This document shows positions 42,678-51,454 of a stretch of DNA of 64,000 nucleotides, piece by piece (position 1 is the stretch's first letter; every line of letters starts with the position of its first letter). Source of the DNA: Rhizobium aethiopicum (GTDB lineage: Bacteria; Pseudomonadota; Alphaproteobacteria; Rhizobiales; Rhizobiaceae); contig NZ_FMAJ01000004.1 of NCBI RefSeq assembly GCF_900094625.1, forward strand, positions 124,001 to 188,000. The letters run 5' to 3'. The position numbers were made by a program, and so were the translations under genes. The notes under the pieces were generated by a model. That model saw only the letters and a list, made by a program, of their open reading frames with translations. It made no database searches and was not told where the DNA came from.

Positions 42678-43745
42678 ATGTTGAAATTTTCGATAAAAGC
42701 AGCGGGCGCGGCAGCACTTATGCTGTCCTTGCTCGGCGGGACTTCCGCCCTTGCACAAAGCGCTGTTGCGGATGCAACCGTCGCGTTCCTCATGCCCGAC
42801 CAGGGCTCGACCCGTTACGAAGAGCACGACCATCCGGGCTTCGTCGCGGAAATGAAGAAGCTTTGCGCGTCGTGCAAGGTGATCTATCAGAATGCCGATG
42901 CCGATATCGCCAAACAGCAGCAACAGTTCAATTCGGCCATCACCCAGGGCGCCAAAGTCATCGTGCTGGACCCGGTGGATTCGGCTGCGGCCGCATCGCT
43001 CGTCCAGCTCGCCCAGAGCCAGGGTGTAAAGGTCATCGCCTATGATCGTCCGATTCCGACGGGCAAGGCCGACTTCTATGTCTCCTTCGACAACAAGGCT
43101 ATCGGCAAGGCAATCGCGGAATCGCTCGTCCAGCACCTGAAAGCCAAGAACGTGCCGACCGATGGCGGCGGCATTCTGCAAATCAACGGTTCCCCAACCG
43201 ATGCCGCCGCCGGGCTGATCAAGGACGGAATTCACGAGGGTCTGGCAAGCGGAGGATATAAGACGCTTGCTGAATTCGACACGCCGAACTGGCAGCCGGC
43301 GAATGCCCAGCAATGGGCCGCCGGACAGATCACCCGCTTCGGCAAACAGATCGTCGGCGTCGTCGCTGCTAATGACGGCACCGGCGGTGGCGCGATCGCA
43401 GCCTTCAAGGCCGCTGGTGTCGATCCCGTGCCGCCGGTGACCGGCAATGACGCAACGATCGCCGCGCTGCAGCTGATCATAGCGGGCGATCAATACAACA
43501 CGATCTCAAAGCCGAGCGAAATTGTCGCCGCTGCCGCTGCCAATGTCGCCGTGAAGCTCTTGGCGGGCGAGACGATCAAAGCCGAGATGACGCTCTACGA
43601 CACGCCCGCCCAGCTTTTCGTGCCGGCCGTCGTCACTGCCGAAAACCTGAAGGCCGAGATCATCGATAAGAAGATCAATACCGCCGAGGAGCTCTGCACC
43701 GGCCGTTACGCCGAGGGCTGCAAGAAGCTCGGCATCACCAAGTAA
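42678..43745 (+). CDS. Sugar/polyol ABC transporter substrate-binding protein, XylF-like
   Basis: Periplasmic binding protein of 355 residues. The signal peptide ends at about residue 27 (GTSALAQS). TVAFLMPDQGSTRYEEHDHP, QFNSAITQGAKVIVLDPVDS, VKVIAYDRPIPTGKADFYVS and GVVAANDGTGGGAIAAFKAAG match the xylose/ribose-type family. The second ATG is used because GGGAGGAG lies at proper spacing to it. A hairpin follows the stop. Ligand likely a pentose, polyol or similar; not decidable from sequence. Confidence 0.88.
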   Translation: MLKFSIKAAGAAALMLSLLGGTSALAQSAVADATVAFLMPDQGSTRYEEHDHPGFVAEMKKLCASCKVIYQNADADIAKQQQQFNSAITQGAKVIVLDPVDSAAAASLVQLAQSQGVKVIAYDRPIPTGKADFYVSFDNKAIGKAIAESLVQHLKAKNVPTDGGGILQINGSPTDAAAGLIKDGIHEGLASGGYKTLAEFDTPNWQPANAQQWAAGQITRFGKQIVGVVAANDGTGGGAIAAFKAAGVDPVPPVTGNDATIAALQLIIAGDQYNTISKPSEIVAAAAANVAVKLLAGETIKAEMTLYDTPAQLFVPAVVTAENLKAEIIDKKINTAEELCTGRYAEGCKKLGITK

Positions 43746-43755
43746 TGCCAATAAG

Positions 43756-43778
43756 AAGCGCGGCCATCGGTCGCGTTT
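43756..43778 (+). other. Intercistronic hairpin after XylF-like gene
   Basis: AAGCGCGGCC, loop ATC, GGTCGCGTTT: ten pairs including two G-U. Same position relative to a binding-protein gene as the hairpins at 9279 and 19481. Confidence 0.5.
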
Positions 43779-43808
43779 CCCATTTCGCTGTTTCCGAAAG
43801 GCCAGGCG

Positions 43809-44627
43809 ATGTCCGAAAACTCTCATCAATTTGACTCCGACCAGCCCGTCCTTAGCCTGCGCGGAATTTGGAAGAATTTCGGGGCTGTGTCGGCGCTGAC
43901 CGATATCGAACTCGACGTGCATGCCGGCGAGGTCGTGGCTCTGGTGGGCGACAATGGCGCCGGCAAATCGACGCTGGTCAAGATTCTCGCCGGCGTGCAC
44001 CAGGCGAGTTCAGGCACCATTCTGTTCGAGGGCAGACAGGCAGATTTGTCGAGCCCCAGCGCTGCGCTCAATCTTGGCATTGCAACCGTCTTTCAGGATT
44101 TGGCGCTTTGCGAAAATCTCGACGTCGTCGCCAATATTTTTCTCGGCAAAGAACTCAACCCCTTCCAGCTCGACGAGGTCGCCATGGAGATCCGCGCCTG
44201 GAAGCTGCTGAACGAACTTTCCGCGCGGATCCCGAGCGTGCGCGAGCCCGTCGCCTCGCTTTCCGGGGGCCAACGTCAAACCGTCGCGATCGCCCGGTCG
44301 CTGTTGCTCGAGCCGAAACTGATCATGCTCGACGAACCCACCGCCGCGCTCGGCGTCGCCCAGACCGCCGAGGTATTGGATCTGATCGAACGTGTGCGTG
44401 AACGCGGCCTCGGCGTCATCATGATCAGCCACAATATGGAGGATGTGCGGGCGGTGGCAGACCGCATCGTCGTACTTCGCCTCGGCCGCAACAACGGCAC
44501 CTTCATGCCGGACGCATCCAACGAAGAGCTGGTCAGTGCGATCACCGGCGCATCAAACAATTCCGTGTCCCGCCGTGCAATGCGCCGCAAGGCGCAAGGC
44601 CAGCAGAACGAGGAGGGCAGGCCATGA
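43809..44627 (+). CDS. Sugar/polyol ABC transporter ATP-binding protein, single domain
   Basis: ATPase of 272 residues. Walker A is GDNGAGKST, the Q-loop TVFQDLALCENLDVVANIFL is typical of the monosaccharide family, the signature is LSGGQRQTVAIARSL, Walker B LIMLDEPTAALG and the H-loop MISHNMEDV. Monosaccharide ATPases usually have two fused nucleotide-binding domains (about 500 residues). This one has one, so it would act as a homodimer, like FrcA-type proteins in rhizobia. The stop overlaps the permease start. Confidence 0.88.
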   Translation: MSENSHQFDSDQPVLSLRGIWKNFGAVSALTDIELDVHAGEVVALVGDNGAGKSTLVKILAGVHQASSGTILFEGRQADLSSPSAALNLGIATVFQDLALCENLDVVANIFLGKELNPFQLDEVAMEIRAWKLLNELSARIPSVREPVASLSGGQRQTVAIARSLLLEPKLIMLDEPTAALGVAQTAEVLDLIERVRERGLGVIMISHNMEDVRAVADRIVVLRLGRNNGTFMPDASNEELVSAITGASNNSVSRRAMRRKAQGQQNEEGRP

Positions 44628-45883
44628 TGAAGACCATTCAGAACGAGCCGGCAGCACCCGCGCTTCTCGACCGGCGCGACGAGAGAGTGCGCCATGACGA
44701 CAGCCTTGCCGGCTGGGTCCGCGCGTTCTGGGATCGCATCCGCTCCGGCGACCTCGGCTCGCTGCCTGTCATCGTCGGCCTGGTGATCATCTGGACGGTC
44801 TTTCAGGCGCTCAATCCGGTGTTTCTCTCCAGCGCCAACCTCGTGAACATGCTGTTCGACTGTTCGACGGTCGGCGTCATTTCGCTCGGCATCGTTTGCA
44901 TTCTGATGGTGGGAGAGATCGATCTTTCCGTTGGCTCCGTCAGCGGCTTCGCCTCGGCACTCACCGGCGTCTTCTGGATCAACCAGGGTTGGCCGGTGGT
45001 GCTCGCCATCCTCGCCGCCCTGGCTGTCGGCGCCCTGATCGGCTCGCTCTACGCGTTTCTGTTCAACCGCTTCGGCATGCCAAGCTTCGTCTCCACGTTA
45101 TCAGGGCTCCTCGCTGTACTCGGCCTGCAGCTCTATATCCTCGGATCGACCGGCTCGATCAATTTGACCTATGGCTCGTGGCTCGTGAATTTCGGGCAGA
45201 TCATGGTCATGCCGGATCCCATCTCCTATGCGCTCATTGCGCTGGCCGGCATTGCCTTCTTCCTCGCGAGCTACCGCACGGCGGCGCGCCGGCGGGCAGC
45301 CGGCCTGTCGTCGAAATCGACCAGCGGCCTCCTTCTGCGCGCGGTCATCATCACGGTCGTCCTGGAAGCAGTCGCCTTCTATCTCAACCAGTCGCGCGGC
45401 ATTCCCTGGATGTTCGGCCTCTTCGTCGGCCTCGTCGCAGCGATGAACTATGCGCTGACGCGCACGAAATGGGGGCGCTCGATGCAGGCCGTCGGCGGCA
45501 ACAGAGAGGCCGCGCGTCGCTCGGGCATCAACGTGCCGCGTATCTATGCGAGCGCCTTTATCATGTGCGCCTTGCTTGCGGCGACCGGCGGCGTGCTTTC
45601 CGCCGCGCGGTTGGCGACCGCCAGCCAACAGGCCGGCACTGGGGACGTCAATCTCAATGCCATCGCTGCGGCGGTCATCGGCGGCACGAGCCTGTTCGGC
45701 GGGCGCGGCAGCGCCTACTCAGCCCTTCTCGGAATCATCGTCATCCAGTCGATCGCCAGCGGGCTGACGTTGCTCGATCTGTCGTCGTCGCTTCGCTACA
45801 TGATCACCGGCGCCGTGCTTGCCGTCGCCGTCATCGTCGATTCCCTGGCACGCCGCTCGCGGATTTCGCACGGCAGAGCCTAA
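44624..45883 (+). CDS. Sugar/polyol ABC transporter permease, XylH-like
   Basis: Inner-membrane permease of 419 residues with about ten predicted helices. [60 protein letters not shown] and [20 protein letters not shown] are the conserved blocks of BPD_transp_2 sugar permeases. A hydrophilic N-terminus of ~45 residues precedes the first helix. ATGA overlap with the ATPase; the ribitol-type dehydrogenase follows after 25 nt. Confidence 0.9.
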   Translation: MMKTIQNEPAAPALLDRRDERVRHDDSLAGWVRAFWDRIRSGDLGSLPVIVGLVIIWTVFQALNPVFLSSANLVNMLFDCSTVGVISLGIVCILMVGEIDLSVGSVSGFASALTGVFWINQGWPVVLAILAALAVGALIGSLYAFLFNRFGMPSFVSTLSGLLAVLGLQLYILGSTGSINLTYGSWLVNFGQIMVMPDPISYALIALAGIAFFLASYRTAARRRAAGLSSKSTSGLLLRAVIITVVLEAVAFYLNQSRGIPWMFGLFVGLVAAMNYALTRTKWGRSMQAVGGNREAARRSGINVPRIYASAFIMCALLAATGGVLSAARLATASQQAGTGDVNLNAIAAAVIGGTSLFGGRGSAYSALLGIIVIQSIASGLTLLDLSSSLRYMITGAVLAVAVIVDSLARRSRISHGRA

Positions 45884-45908
45884 TAAACCAGGAAAGCAGA
45901 GGAAGAAA

Positions 45909-46637
45909 ATGGGACAGGATCTGTCTGGAAAAGTCGCGGCCGTCACCGGAGCGGCGTCGGGTATCGGCCTGGAATGCGCCAGGACCATGCTTACATCAGG
46001 CGCCCGCGTCGTGCTGATCGATCGCAACGAAGAGGCATTGAGGGAACTCTGCGCGCAGCTCGGCGAAAAGGCTGTTCCGTTGGTCGTCGACCTCCTGGAT
46101 CCCAAAAGCGTGGCTGGGATGATGCCTGGAATCCTGGAGAAGACTGGCCAGTTGGATATTTTCCACGCAAATGCCGGATCCTATATCGGTGGGGAAGTGC
46201 TTGACGGCGACCCTGACGCCTGGGATCGCATGCTCAACCTCAACATCAACGCGGCGTTCCGCTCGGTGCATGCCGTCCTGCCGCATATGGTCGAACGCAA
46301 GAGCGGTGATATCATTCTGACGAGTTCGGTTGCCGGGATGATCCCCGTGGTCTGGGAACCAATCTACACGGCTTCCAAACACGCGGTCCAGGCCTTCGTC
46401 CATACCCTTCGGCGCCAGGTCGCCAAGCATGGCTTGCGGGTCGGCGCCGTCGCGCCCGGCCCTGTCGTTACCGCCCTTCTGAGCGATTGGCCGCAGGAGA
46501 AACTCGATGAGGCGCTCGCAGCCGGCGGTCTGATGGAGCCGAAGGAGGTGGCCGAAGCGGTGCTCTTCATGCTGACGCGTCCACGCAACGTCACCATCCG
46601 CGACCTCGTCATTCTGCCGCAGAGCACCGACATATGA
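45909..46637 (+). CDS. Short-chain dehydrogenase, ribitol 2-dehydrogenase-like
   Basis: SDR enzyme of 242 residues. Cofactor motif [20 protein letters not shown], then NAG motif in [15 protein letters not shown], catalytic Ser in [12 protein letters not shown] and YTASK (Tyr, Lys). The N-terminal [20 protein letters not shown] resembles rhizobial ribitol dehydrogenases as I remember them. The ATG after AGAGGAAGAAA is used, because the longer open frame starts inside the permease gene. Likely oxidises the imported polyol to a ketose. Confidence 0.82.
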   Translation: MGQDLSGKVAAVTGAASGIGLECARTMLTSGARVVLIDRNEEALRELCAQLGEKAVPLVVDLLDPKSVAGMMPGILEKTGQLDIFHANAGSYIGGEVLDGDPDAWDRMLNLNINAAFRSVHAVLPHMVERKSGDIILTSSVAGMIPVVWEPIYTASKHAVQAFVHTLRRQVAKHGLRVGAVAPGPVVTALLSDWPQEKLDEALAAGGLMEPKEVAEAVLFMLTRPRNVTIRDLVILPQSTDI

Positions 46638-46678
46638 GGAGGATGTGCCAGGCTCTCTAACCGGAGAAGGAATCGGCC

Positions 46679-47443
46679 ATGATCTTCGACAGATTTCGCC
46701 TGAACGGACAGGTGGCCCTCGTTACCGGCGGTACACGCGGCATCGGGCTCGCGATCGCCGAGGCACTCGGCGAGGCGGGCGCCAAGATCTACATCAGCGG
46801 AAGAACCCGCAGCGGGGCGGCGGAAGACCGGCTTGCCAAGGCCGGCGTCGATTGCGATTTCGTCGCCGCCGACATGATGAAAGACAATGCCGCCGATGCA
46901 CTCGTTGCCGAAACCCTCTCGCGGGCTGGCCGGCTCGATATCCTCGTCAACAATGCCGGCATCGCCATTCATGGCGACAGCGGCGAATTCTCCGACGCCA
47001 TCTGGCGCGAGATCATGACCGTCAATGTCGACGCCGTCTTCCGCACATGCCGCGCAGCACTTGCACCCATGCGGCGCCAGGGCGGCGGCGTCATCCTCAA
47101 TATCGGCTCGATCTCCGGCATCGTGTCCAACATTCCGCAGAACCAGGTTGCCTACAACACCTCCAAGGCGGCCGTGCATATGATGACGAAGAGCCTGGCG
47201 AGCGAAGTCGCCGCAGAGAACATCCGCGTCAATGCGATTGCACCCGGCTATATTGAGACCGATATGTCGCGCGGCGGCATCGCCAATCCCGACTGGTTCC
47301 CGACCTGGCGAAGCATGACGCCGATGGGACGTGTCGGGCAGCCGGAAGAGGTGGCGGCTGCGGCCCTGTTTCTCTGCTCGGCGGCGGCAAGTTACGTCAC
47401 CGGCGAAGTGCTTGTCATCGACGGCGGTTACACGACGCGGTAA
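46679..47443 (+). CDS. Short-chain dehydrogenase/reductase, polyol type
   Basis: SDR enzyme of 254 residues. GQVALVTGGTRGIGLAIAEA, LVNNAGIAIHG, catalytic Ser in NIGSISGIVSN, YNTSK, then NAIAPGYIETDMSRGG and ASYVTGEVLVIDGGYTTR complete the classical fold. GGAGAAGG precedes the ATG. It is the last gene of the AraC-linked operon and could oxidise a second polyol or epimerise the product of its neighbour. Sorbitol, threitol and arabinitol dehydrogenases all look like this. Confidence 0.85.
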   Translation: MIFDRFRLNGQVALVTGGTRGIGLAIAEALGEAGAKIYISGRTRSGAAEDRLAKAGVDCDFVAADMMKDNAADALVAETLSRAGRLDILVNNAGIAIHGDSGEFSDAIWREIMTVNVDAVFRTCRAALAPMRRQGGGVILNIGSISGIVSNIPQNQVAYNTSKAAVHMMTKSLASEVAAENIRVNAIAPGYIETDMSRGGIANPDWFPTWRSMTPMGRVGQPEEVAAAALFLCSAAASYVTGEVLVIDGGYTTR

Positions 47444-47530
47444 AGTGTCAGCGATCGTCGGGGGAGGGGCCTACGCTCGCATTTGGTCAAGCGGTGCTGA
47501 TGCTGCGGAAGTCGGCCCTGAGATCGCGCC

Positions 47531-49420
47531 TCAGCTACGCGGCAGGCCTGCCGGCCGCAGATGTTTTCTGAGAGCCGCAATCCTGAAGATGGCGTTGGCG
47601 GCGCCATAACCGCGATAACCGCGCCGCTCGACAATCTCGAAGAACAGGCCCTCGCCATAGGTCGGGCTATAGAGCTGGAAATATTCGCCGTAATCATCGC
47701 GGTCATAAAGGATGTTGCCGGCCTTGAGGCGATCGGCAAATTCGGCGTCGAGGCCGAAGCGGGCTTCGAGATCGTCGTAATAGTTCGGCGAAATCGCCAG
47801 GGTGACGAAGCCGTTGGCGGCAAGGGAGGCGGCGGTGGCGAAAATGTCGTCGGTCCTGAAGGCGAGATGTTGGATGCCGGAGCCGAAGGTTTCGGCGATG
47901 AAGCGGCCGGCGAGCGTATTGCGGTTCTCCGCGCCGTTCATGGTGATGCGCAGCGAGCCTTCGCTGTTCTCCACCACCTGGCTGCGGACGATACCGGAGG
48001 GATCGACGATATCAACCATCGGCGTCTTCTCGGCCTCGATCAGCGAGGTATAGAACAGCAGCCAGGTCAACAGCTCCTCGTATTTCATCGTCTGCGCCAT
48101 ATGGTCGATCGCTTGCAGCCCGGCCGGCTCGCAAGCGCCACCGTCTTCGATCGCATCGAATTCAATCTCCCAGATGCGGCCGAGCTCGCTCTTGCGGTCG
48201 AGGAAATAGAGCACGCCGCCGCCAACGCCGCGCACCGCCGGCATCTCGATCTCGCCGGCATCGAGCGATTGTTCGAACCGTTCGGCGCCGAGCGCCACGG
48301 CGCGCTGCAGGGCTGCCTCGGCATCGTCGACCATCAGCCCGGCGGCATAGGCCGAAGTGCCGTGGACGGCATAGGAGGCGCTGGCAAAACCTTTCCGTTC
48401 GGTATTGATCACGAGATTGATGGCGCCCTGGCGGAAGACGGTGACCCGTTTGCTCTTGTGTCTGGCAGCTCTGCGGAAGCCGAGGCTTAAAAACAGCGCC
48501 TCGAGCTGCGACGCCTCGTCCTCGTCGGCGGTGAATTCGATGAAGGCGATGCCCTCGACGGCGGCGCGCGGCGGCATTGAAGGCACCGGCAATGCGCTCT
48601 CCGGCTGCTGCCGCTTCACCTGATCGCCGAGATAGATCAGCGAGCGGCGGCCATCGACGGCGATCGCGCTCGGCGAACCGCCGCGGAACTGATCGTTGAA
48701 GATCTCCAGCGAGAGATAGCCGTCATAGCCGGTTGCGGCCACCGCCTTCATGAAATCGAGCACCGGCAGGTCGCCTTCACCCGGCATGTTGCGGAAGTGC
48801 CGGCTCCAGTAGAGCAGGTCCATGTCGATCGACGGCGCATCGGCAAGCTGGATGATAAAGATCTTCTCCTTCGGGATCGACCGGATCGAGTTGACGTCGA
48901 TCTTGCGCGACAGCGTGTGAAAGCTGTCGAGGATCAGTCCGATATTCGGATGATCGGCCCGCCGGACGATCTCCCAGGCGTCGCGGTGATCGTGGATGTG
49001 GCGGCCCCAGGCGAGCGCCTCGTAGCCGACGCGCAGGCCGCGTTTGGCGGCGCGCTCGCCGAGTTCACGAAAATCCGCCGCCGCCCGGTCGAGGCCGCCG
49101 AGCGATGCCGGCGAGACATTCGAGCAGACCAGCACGAGATCGGTGCCCATCTCCTGCATGAGGTCGAACTTGCGCTCCGCCCGGTCGAAGGTGCGGCCGC
49201 GCAGCGGTTCCGGCATGCCTTCGAAATCGCGGAACGGCTGAAACAGAGTGATCTCCATGCCGAGATCACGCACCATCCGCCCGACCTCTTTCGGGCTCTC
49301 GTCGAAGATCAGGAAGTCGTTCTCGAAAATCTCCACCCCGTCGAAGCCGGCCTTGGCGATCGCCTCCAGCTTGTCGCGGAGATCGCCGCTTAGCGAAACA
49401 GTCGCAATCGATGTCTTCAT
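47531..49420 (-). CDS. quiC: 3-dehydroshikimate dehydratase fused to HPPD-like domain
   Basis: Bifunctional-looking protein of 629 residues. Residues 1-280 form a sugar-phosphate-isomerase-type TIM barrel (AKAGFDGVEIFENDFLIFDE, YEALAWGRHIHDHRDAWEIV, LDSFHTLSR, YLSLEIFNDQFRGG), the AsbF/QuiC dehydratase fold. It converts 3-dehydroshikimate to protocatechuate. Residues ~295-620 are two VOC modules resembling 4-hydroxyphenylpyruvate dioxygenase, with the metal-site block SGIQHLAFRTDDIFATA and YGEGLFFEIVERRGYRG. Such fusions are known in quinate/shikimate utilisation. Last gene of the TRAP operon. Confidence 0.9.
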   Translation of the reverse strand: MKTSIATVSLSGDLRDKLEAIAKAGFDGVEIFENDFLIFDESPKEVGRMVRDLGMEITLFQPFRDFEGMPEPLRGRTFDRAERKFDLMQEMGTDLVLVCSNVSPASLGGLDRAAADFRELGERAAKRGLRVGYEALAWGRHIHDHRDAWEIVRRADHPNIGLILDSFHTLSRKIDVNSIRSIPKEKIFIIQLADAPSIDMDLLYWSRHFRNMPGEGDLPVLDFMKAVAATGYDGYLSLEIFNDQFRGGSPSAIAVDGRRSLIYLGDQVKRQQPESALPVPSMPPRAAVEGIAFIEFTADEDEASQLEALFLSLGFRRAARHKSKRVTVFRQGAINLVINTERKGFASASYAVHGTSAYAAGLMVDDAEAALQRAVALGAERFEQSLDAGEIEMPAVRGVGGGVLYFLDRKSELGRIWEIEFDAIEDGGACEPAGLQAIDHMAQTMKYEELLTWLLFYTSLIEAEKTPMVDIVDPSGIVRSQVVENSEGSLRITMNGAENRNTLAGRFIAETFGSGIQHLAFRTDDIFATAASLAANGFVTLAISPNYYDDLEARFGLDAEFADRLKAGNILYDRDDYGEYFQLYSPTYGEGLFFEIVERRGYRGYGAANAIFRIAALRKHLRPAGLPRS

Positions 49421-49443
49421 CGCAGTGGTCCTTGCGGAGAGCG

Positions 49444-50304
49444 TTAAGTCGTCATGGTCTTGAAATGCGCGAGCATACGACCGGCATCGGGTTCCCTTTC
49501 GGTAATCAGGCGAAAGGCGGCGACAGCCTGAAAGACCGCCATGCCGCCGCCATCGAGCGTCCGGCAGCCGCGCCGTCTCGCCTGCTGCAGAAGCTCCGTC
49601 TCCAGCGGGAAGTAGACGATCTCGGCGATCCAATGGCGCCTCTCCAGGAGTTCCGGCGGAAGCGGCGTGCCGGGATATTTGGCCATGCCGGTCGGCGTCG
49701 CATGGATAAGACCGGATGCATCCTTCATCGCGGCCTCAAGGTCGCTGCCGGCTGTGACCGACGCTTCGGGAAAGAGCGCGGACATGGTTTCCGCCAGATC
49801 GACGGCGCGCTCATGCTCGCTATCGAAGACCGTCAGTCTCTTCAGGCCAAGCGTCAGGATCGCATAGGCAGTTGCAACACCCGCCCCGCCGGCGCCAAGC
49901 TGCACGGCGGCGGAAAGGTCTGCTTGCGGCAGCCCGCGCCGAAAGCTCTCGGCAAAGCCCCACCAGTCGGTATTATGCCCGAAGCGCCTGTTGTCTTTCA
50001 GGACGACGGTGTTGACGGCGCCGAGCGCCCGAGCTTCCGGCGACAGGTCGTCGAGCAGGGGAATGACGAGCTGCTTGCAGGGATGGGTGATATTGAGGCC
50101 GGCAAGTCCACGAGTTTCGGCATCCTCGATCAGACGCGGAAGATCGGCGGGCGACGCATTCAGTTTGAGGAGATCGATCAGCTCATAGTCATAGTCCAAC
50201 CCCTGTGCCGCACCTTCCTTCATATGCATGGCAGGCGTCAGCGAGGCCTGGATGCCGGAGCCGATCAGCCCGGCCTTCAGCGGTTTCAGCAGTGTCTCGG
50301 CCAT
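49444..50304 (-). CDS. Shikimate/quinate dehydrogenase, AroE family
   Basis: Dehydrogenase of 286 residues. LKAGLIGSGIQASLTPAMH at the substrate site (the Ser/Pro loop), GLNITHPCKQLVIPLLDDLS with the catalytic Lys, VLKDNRRFGHNTDWWGFAES, QLGAGGAGVATAYAIL as cofactor loop and GMAVFQAVAAF near the end. The start MAETLLKPL is chosen after GGGAACTGGCGT. Next to quiC it most likely has the catabolic role of oxidising quinate or shikimate to the 3-dehydro compound rather than aromatic amino acid synthesis. Confidence 0.88.
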   Translation of the reverse strand: MAETLLKPLKAGLIGSGIQASLTPAMHMKEGAAQGLDYDYELIDLLKLNASPADLPRLIEDAETRGLAGLNITHPCKQLVIPLLDDLSPEARALGAVNTVVLKDNRRFGHNTDWWGFAESFRRGLPQADLSAAVQLGAGGAGVATAYAILTLGLKRLTVFDSEHERAVDLAETMSALFPEASVTAGSDLEAAMKDASGLIHATPTGMAKYPGTPLPPELLERRHWIAEIVYFPLETELLQQARRRGCRTLDGGGMAVFQAVAAFRLITEREPDAGRMLAHFKTMTT

Positions 50305-50367
50305 ACGCCAGTTCCCGTTTTGCTCGAGATGGAAAAGGCCCGAAGGATCACCGCGGGCCCTGGTCAC

Positions 50368-51384
50368 TTACTTGCCGCGAACCGTGTCGAGCTCCTTGAA
50401 GAGCTGCGTTACGGTCTCTGCACCGATCTGAGCCGAGAACTTGTCGACCAGCGGCTTGACCGCGTCGCGCAGCTTCTGCGTCTCTTCGGGGCTGAGTTCG
50501 GCGACCTCCATGCCGGTCTTCTTGATTTCCTCGATCGCATTGGCGTCCTTCTCCCTGGACACCTTGCGCTGATAGTCGCGGGCTTCCGTCGCGGCGGACT
50601 GGAAGACCCCTTTTTCCTCGTCGTTCAGGCCGTCCCAGAACTTCTTGCTGATGAGCACGATCTGCGGATTGTACTGGTGACGGGTGACCGTCATGTATTT
50701 CTGCACTTCGAAGAATTTGGCGTTGATGATGTTGGCGGCCGGGTTCTCCTGGCCGTCGACGGTGCCGGTTTCGAGCGCGGTATAGAGCTCCGTATAGGGC
50801 AGCGGCACCGCATTGGCGCCAAGGCTGTTGAAGAGCTCGATCGGGATCGGCGACTGGATCGTACGGATCTTCAGACCCTTGATGTCCTCGAGCTTGGTGA
50901 CGGGGTGGCGATTATTGGTGAGATTGCGGAAGCCGAGTTCCCAATAGCCGAGACCGACGAGGCCGGTATCGGGCAAGAGCTTCATCAGGTCGGTGCCGAA
51001 CGCGCCGTCCATCACCTTGTCGGCCTCTTCGCCGCTGTTGAAGAGGAAGGGCAGGTCGACGGCGCCGAACTGCTTGACGTTGCTGGCGAGGATACCGGCA
51101 TTGAGCACCGTCATCTCGATCACGCCGCCCTGCAGCGCCGACACCGTCTGGACGTCGCCGCCTAGCACGCCGCCCGGAAACAGCTTGACCTCGATCTTGC
51201 CCCCGCTCTTTTCCTTCACCAGCTCGGCAAACTTCTCCATGCCCATGACCTGGGGATGGCCCTTATTGTTGGCGGCGGCGAATTTGAGGCTATGTTCGCG
51301 AATTTCGGCCATTGCTGGGCCGCTCGCCAAGAGGGCGATGGGCAAAGCCAGTCCCAGCGCCAGTTTCGTCAATCTGTTCAGCAT
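50368..51384 (-). CDS. TRAP transporter solute-binding protein (DctP family)
   Basis: Periplasmic binding protein of 338 residues. The signal peptide ends at GPAMAEI (residue ~24). HSLKFAAANNKGHPQVMGME, FPGGVLGGDVQTVSALQGG, GLKIRTIQSPIPIELFNSLG (the conserved Arg that binds the carboxylate) and ALETGTVDGQENPAANI are family hallmarks. GGGAGGAAATC precedes the ATG. Ligand likely a carboxylate such as quinate, shikimate or 3-dehydroshikimate, given the enzymes encoded downstream. Confidence 0.92.
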   Translation of the reverse strand: MLNRLTKLALGLALPIALLASGPAMAEIREHSLKFAAANNKGHPQVMGMEKFAELVKEKSGGKIEVKLFPGGVLGGDVQTVSALQGGVIEMTVLNAGILASNVKQFGAVDLPFLFNSGEEADKVMDGAFGTDLMKLLPDTGLVGLGYWELGFRNLTNNRHPVTKLEDIKGLKIRTIQSPIPIELFNSLGANAVPLPYTELYTALETGTVDGQENPAANIINAKFFEVQKYMTVTRHQYNPQIVLISKKFWDGLNDEEKGVFQSAATEARDYQRKVSREKDANAIEEIKKTGMEVAELSPEETQKLRDAVKPLVDKFSAQIGAETVTQLFKELDTVRGK

Positions 51385-51454
51385 GATTTCCTCCCAGGAT
51401 AGAGCCGGCATCTCCCTCCGGCCGCGTTGCAATTCATCGCCGTCATCGGCGAAG

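Noticed and set aside
49411..51165. 584-codon open frame on the + strand
   Set aside because: Antisense shadow of the AroE-like and DctP genes, which carry clear family motifs and good starts.
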